Shown here piece by piece: positions 61,735 to 64,000 of a stretch of 64,000 nucleotides of DNA. Below the pieces are notes generated by a model. The model was not told the DNA's origin and did no database searches. It was given only the letters and a program-made list of their open reading frames with translations. The stretch is from Myxococcales bacterium UBA1238 (lineage in GTDB: Bacteria > Myxococcota_A > Bradymonadia > UBA7976 > UBA1532). The stretch lies in NCBI GenBank assembly GCA_002309015.1, contig DBWM01000038.1, forward strand, positions 62,278 to 126,277, read 5' to 3'. Made by a program: the position numbers and the translations under genes. The first letter of the stretch is position 1, and each line of letters opens with the position of its first letter.

Positions 61735-62460
61735 ATGATTCGTAGACTCATTCCTCTCGCGTTACCTGGTTTGCTGATGGCGGTTTCTGAGGTGAAGGCA
61801 GCACCACAAAGCGACGAAAACATGATTTCCCGCAGCGATGAAAATGGGCTGACAGGGGAAGAAAACGCCGCGACCAAGTCTAAAACGAAGAACAGCGTGA
61901 AAGAAAGCACCCAAAAAGCGAAAACGCGCGAAAAAGCAAAGCAAAAAGCTCGCGAGGATGAAAGTCAGCGGCAGCAGTCATCGAGGCAGTCCTCCAAAAA
62001 ACGCCGAAAGCCGCAGCCGTACGAACAGGGTTATATGACGCTCGGTTTTTCGGGCGGTACGGTGCGCCGGCTGGACGATACGCAATTCGTCATTGGTGGA
62101 AGTCTGGGCTATTTTATCCTGGATGGTCTGGAGTTATCGGCAGGTGTTGAGGCGTATCTCTTCGGTGAGCCCACCACCTGGACGCTGACGCCGGGCATCC
62201 GCTACGTGATCCATCAGCTTTCAACGGTGAATCCTTATCTGGGCGCCTTTTATCGTTATAGCTTTGTGGGTGAATACAAGAATTATGGCGATCTCCCTGA
62301 TCTTCAATCCATTGGCGTGAGAGCGGGTATTTCGATTCGAACGGGCTCTGCGATCATCAACGTAGGCGGCGTTTATGAAAGGTACATCGAAGCGTCCAAG
62401 CAATATTATAAAGATAATTATGAGTTTTATCCGGAAATCTCGTTTGGTATCGCTCTGTAG
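61735..62460 (+). CDS. Outer-membrane beta-barrel protein with Lys-rich linker
   Basis: The ATG at 61735 is chosen for its well-placed AGGAG and for the signal peptide (LIPLALPGLLMAVSEVKA). Residues ~25-90 are a Lys/Glu/Gln/Ser-rich linker that could form a helix. Residues ~95-241 have alternating strands with Gly and Tyr/Phe girdles and end in FGIAL, as in OmpA-like or PorT-like barrels. The function is unknown. Confidence 0.75.
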   Translation: MIRRLIPLALPGLLMAVSEVKAAPQSDENMISRSDENGLTGEENAATKSKTKNSVKESTQKAKTREKAKQKAREDESQRQQSSRQSSKKRRKPQPYEQGYMTLGFSGGTVRRLDDTQFVIGGSLGYFILDGLELSAGVEAYLFGEPTTWTLTPGIRYVIHQLSTVNPYLGAFYRYSFVGEYKNYGDLPDLQSIGVRAGISIRTGSAIINVGGVYERYIEASKQYYKDNYEFYPEISFGIAL

Positions 62461-63397
62461 TCTGCTGGGCGCGATCTGCATTCTGGGTATGGGGTGCGGA
62501 TCGCGCATTTCTTCGGCGGAGCGCTGGGAACTGCAGGCGCTTGAAGCCGAAAAATCGGGCGACTGGGGAAAAGCGTTTGAATGCTATGGGCAGTCGGCTC
62601 AATCAGACGAGAGCGCTTCATTAAAAGCTGCAGCGCTTCGTCATCAGGTTGAGATGCTGCTTAAACTGAACAAGATCGATGATGCAGCGCAACTGGTTAA
62701 AAAGATTGAACAAACTGGCGACATAAACCAGGCTTCCATGGCGATGCTGATGCTTTCGGCTTCATGCGAATGGTTACAGACTCAAATACCGAAAGCATGC
62801 GATACGCCCGCGGCAGATCGCCTTTTGGAACGATGGACTCAAAACTGTCTCGATGAGGCGATGCTGGCGTCTTTTGGGCGCATGGAAGGGCGTTGTGCGG
62901 GGCAGGCGCTTTGGCTGGCATCGCAAAGGCATCAGGGGCAGCAGAAGGAAGCGGAGTTGCAAGCGTTGCTGGAGCGCCCGTCAGACGATCCTTTCTGGGA
63001 CGATGCCGCATGGTCTCTGGCGCAGTTTTATGTTGAAAATCAAGACCTTAAAAAAGCGGTGGATGTGGCTTTAAGGCTGGTCTTCGAGCGGGGGCAAAAC
63101 CGTTGGCCCAATATGGGCAGCGAACGCAGCGATTTGACCGACGACGCGCTTTTTTTGGCCGCCTGTGTGGAGTGGGAGGATCTCAAAAATGCCCCGCGCG
63201 CAAGAATTCTCTTTCAACAATTGGTCTCAGAGATGCCTGGGAGCGTTTGGGCAGACGATGCGCTGTGGTTTTGGAGTCAGTCAGAGCCGGATCCGAAAAA
63301 GATTCAACAAAAATTATCAAAAAATTACCCGGAGAGTTCATATTTAAACGTGACCCCTGATTCAAAGCCAAAGTCTTGCCATCTATGGAACCGCTGA
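62420..63397 (+). CDS. Lipoprotein with tetratricopeptide-like repeats
   Basis: The ATG at 62420 overlaps the preceding gene by 41 bases in another frame. It starts a 325-residue product with a lipoprotein signal (LLGAICILGMGC). Helical pairs such as AEKSGDWGKAFECYGQSAQ and the later VENQDLKKAVDVALRL suggest TPR-like repeats. The lipobox is good, but no ribosome site was seen. The gene overlaps the next ATPase by 13 bases. Confidence 0.75.
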   Translation: MSFIRKSRLVSLCSLLGAICILGMGCGSRISSAERWELQALEAEKSGDWGKAFECYGQSAQSDESASLKAAALRHQVEMLLKLNKIDDAAQLVKKIEQTGDINQASMAMLMLSASCEWLQTQIPKACDTPAADRLLERWTQNCLDEAMLASFGRMEGRCAGQALWLASQRHQGQQKEAELQALLERPSDDPFWDDAAWSLAQFYVENQDLKKAVDVALRLVFERGQNRWPNMGSERSDLTDDALFLAACVEWEDLKNAPRARILFQQLVSEMPGSVWADDALWFWSQSEPDPKKIQQKLSKNYPESSYLNVTPDSKPKSCHLWNR

Positions 63398-64000
63398 TTC
63401 GCGTTGAAGATCTGTGCCATCGCTTTGATTCAAAGCTCGTCTTATCGCAGATCGGATTTGAGCTCTTTCAAGGAGAATGCCTCGCATTGGTAGGTAAGGG
63501 TGGAGCAGGGAAGTCTTTAATTTTAAAGATGATTTGCGGCTTATTGAGGCCATCTTCCGGTCGCGTTTATGTCTTTGATCAAGAGATAGCGCATGCTTCT
63601 GAAGCTTCGCTCTTCGCTTTGCGAAAACAGATTGGATTTGTCTTTCAGAATAACGCGCTGTTCGATGCACTGACGGTGATCGAAAATGTGAAATTCCCGT
63701 TGATACGAGCGGGGTTAAATGATGGAGAAGCGACAAGGCAGGCCCTCGGATGTCTGGCTCAGGTGGGACTCGAACAGGCCGCTTCAAAATGGCCGAATGC
63801 GCTTTCGGGCGGTATGAAAAAACGCGTCTGTCTGGCCCGGGCATTGGTCAGCAAGCCCAAACTTTTGCTCTGCGATGATCCCACCGCAGGCCTCGATCCC
63901 GTGACCACACAACGGATTTTTCGTTTGATCGGCGAGACGCAGCGCCAGCTTTCGGCGACGGTCATCCTGGTGAGCCACGAGATTTCGGCCTTGCGCCAGC
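63385..64000 (+). CDS. MlaF-like ABC transporter ATPase (partial, runs off window)
   Basis: The first 205 residues are present. Walker A is GKGGAGKS, the Q-loop is FQNNALFDALT, and the signature is LSGGMKKRVCLARAL. LSGGM and the Q-loop context point to the Mla phospholipid-trafficking branch (MlaF). Walker B reads LLLCDDPTAGLDP, with Asp in place of the usual catalytic Glu. The C-terminus and any mlaE/mlaD partners lie beyond the window. Confidence 0.88.
   Translation, partial: MEPLIRVEDLCHRFDSKLVLSQIGFELFQGECLALVGKGGAGKSLILKMICGLLRPSSGRVYVFDQEIAHASEASLFALRKQIGFVFQNNALFDALTVIENVKFPLIRAGLNDGEATRQALGCLAQVGLEQAASKWPNALSGGMKKRVCLARALVSKPKLLLCDDPTAGLDPVTTQRIFRLIGETQRQLSATVILVSHEISALRQ

Overview
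The window (about 55% G+C by eye) looks like a chromosomal segment of a Gram-negative bacterium of the myxobacterial/bradymonad kind (Myxococcota, former Deltaproteobacteria). The clues are many lipoproteins with Asp/Ala/Ser-rich linkers and cysteine-rich repeats, a von Willebrand A protein with nine MopE-type Asp/Cys motifs and a Gly-rich, hydrophobic, Arg-rich C-terminal tail, a Ser/Thr kinase with PEGA-like domains, a TatT-like lipoprotein, and typical diderm genes (rseP, a MlaF-like ATPase, outer-membrane beta-barrels). The genus cannot be named from the sequence.

Layout. 1-7.7 kb: secreted and lipid-anchored cysteine-rich proteins, including a giant repeat protein cut by the left edge, a lipid-anchored flavin-fold protein and an EGF/formylglycine-enzyme-fold lipoprotein. 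7.8-12.2 kb: two identical tRNA-Asn genes, then the envelope run uppS-cdsA-rseP-tsaB. 12.5-20.8 kb (minus): a sugar kinase and a six-gene operon for a membrane complex related to hydrogenase 4 and complex I. Its large subunit has lost the Ni-Fe cysteines, so it is best read as an energy-converting-hydrogenase-related (Ehr) complex and not a hydrogenase. 21-24.4 kb: a solute-binding protein, a TatT-like lipoprotein and chorismate synthase. 24.6-27.8 kb: two small cysteine-rich lipoproteins and a membrane metallopeptidase-TPR protein.

27.8-30.1 kb is a gene-free repeat island: a 22-bp tandem array, hairpin repeats, a pair of ~325-bp inverted arms and three exact-period 126-bp direct repeats. 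30.1-37.4 kb: an Rrf2-type regulator divergent from cysK with a palindromic operator candidate, a degenerate sigma-54-activator-like ATPase, uvrA, a beta-barrel and a triple-repeat protein. Further 22-bp-period arrays fill the spaces between these genes. 37.5-40.2 kb: the vWA/MopE surface protein. 40.2-52.5 kb: housekeeping genes fabG, coaBC, a divergent family-4 uracil-DNA glycosylase, queA-tgt-yajC-secD-secF-recJ, trmB and a dksA-like gene. 52.6-64 kb: a lipoprotein of four DsbA-like domains, a sigma factor, a protein with a hydrophobic residue every third position, the PEGA kinase, a MacB/LolD-like ABC pair, a beta-barrel, a tetratricopeptide-like lipoprotein and a MlaF-like ATPase cut by the right edge.

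The most unusual items are the Ehr operon, the 22-bp-period intergenic arrays found at four separate loci, the inverted-arm repeat island, and several fusions or degenerate versions of known enzymes.
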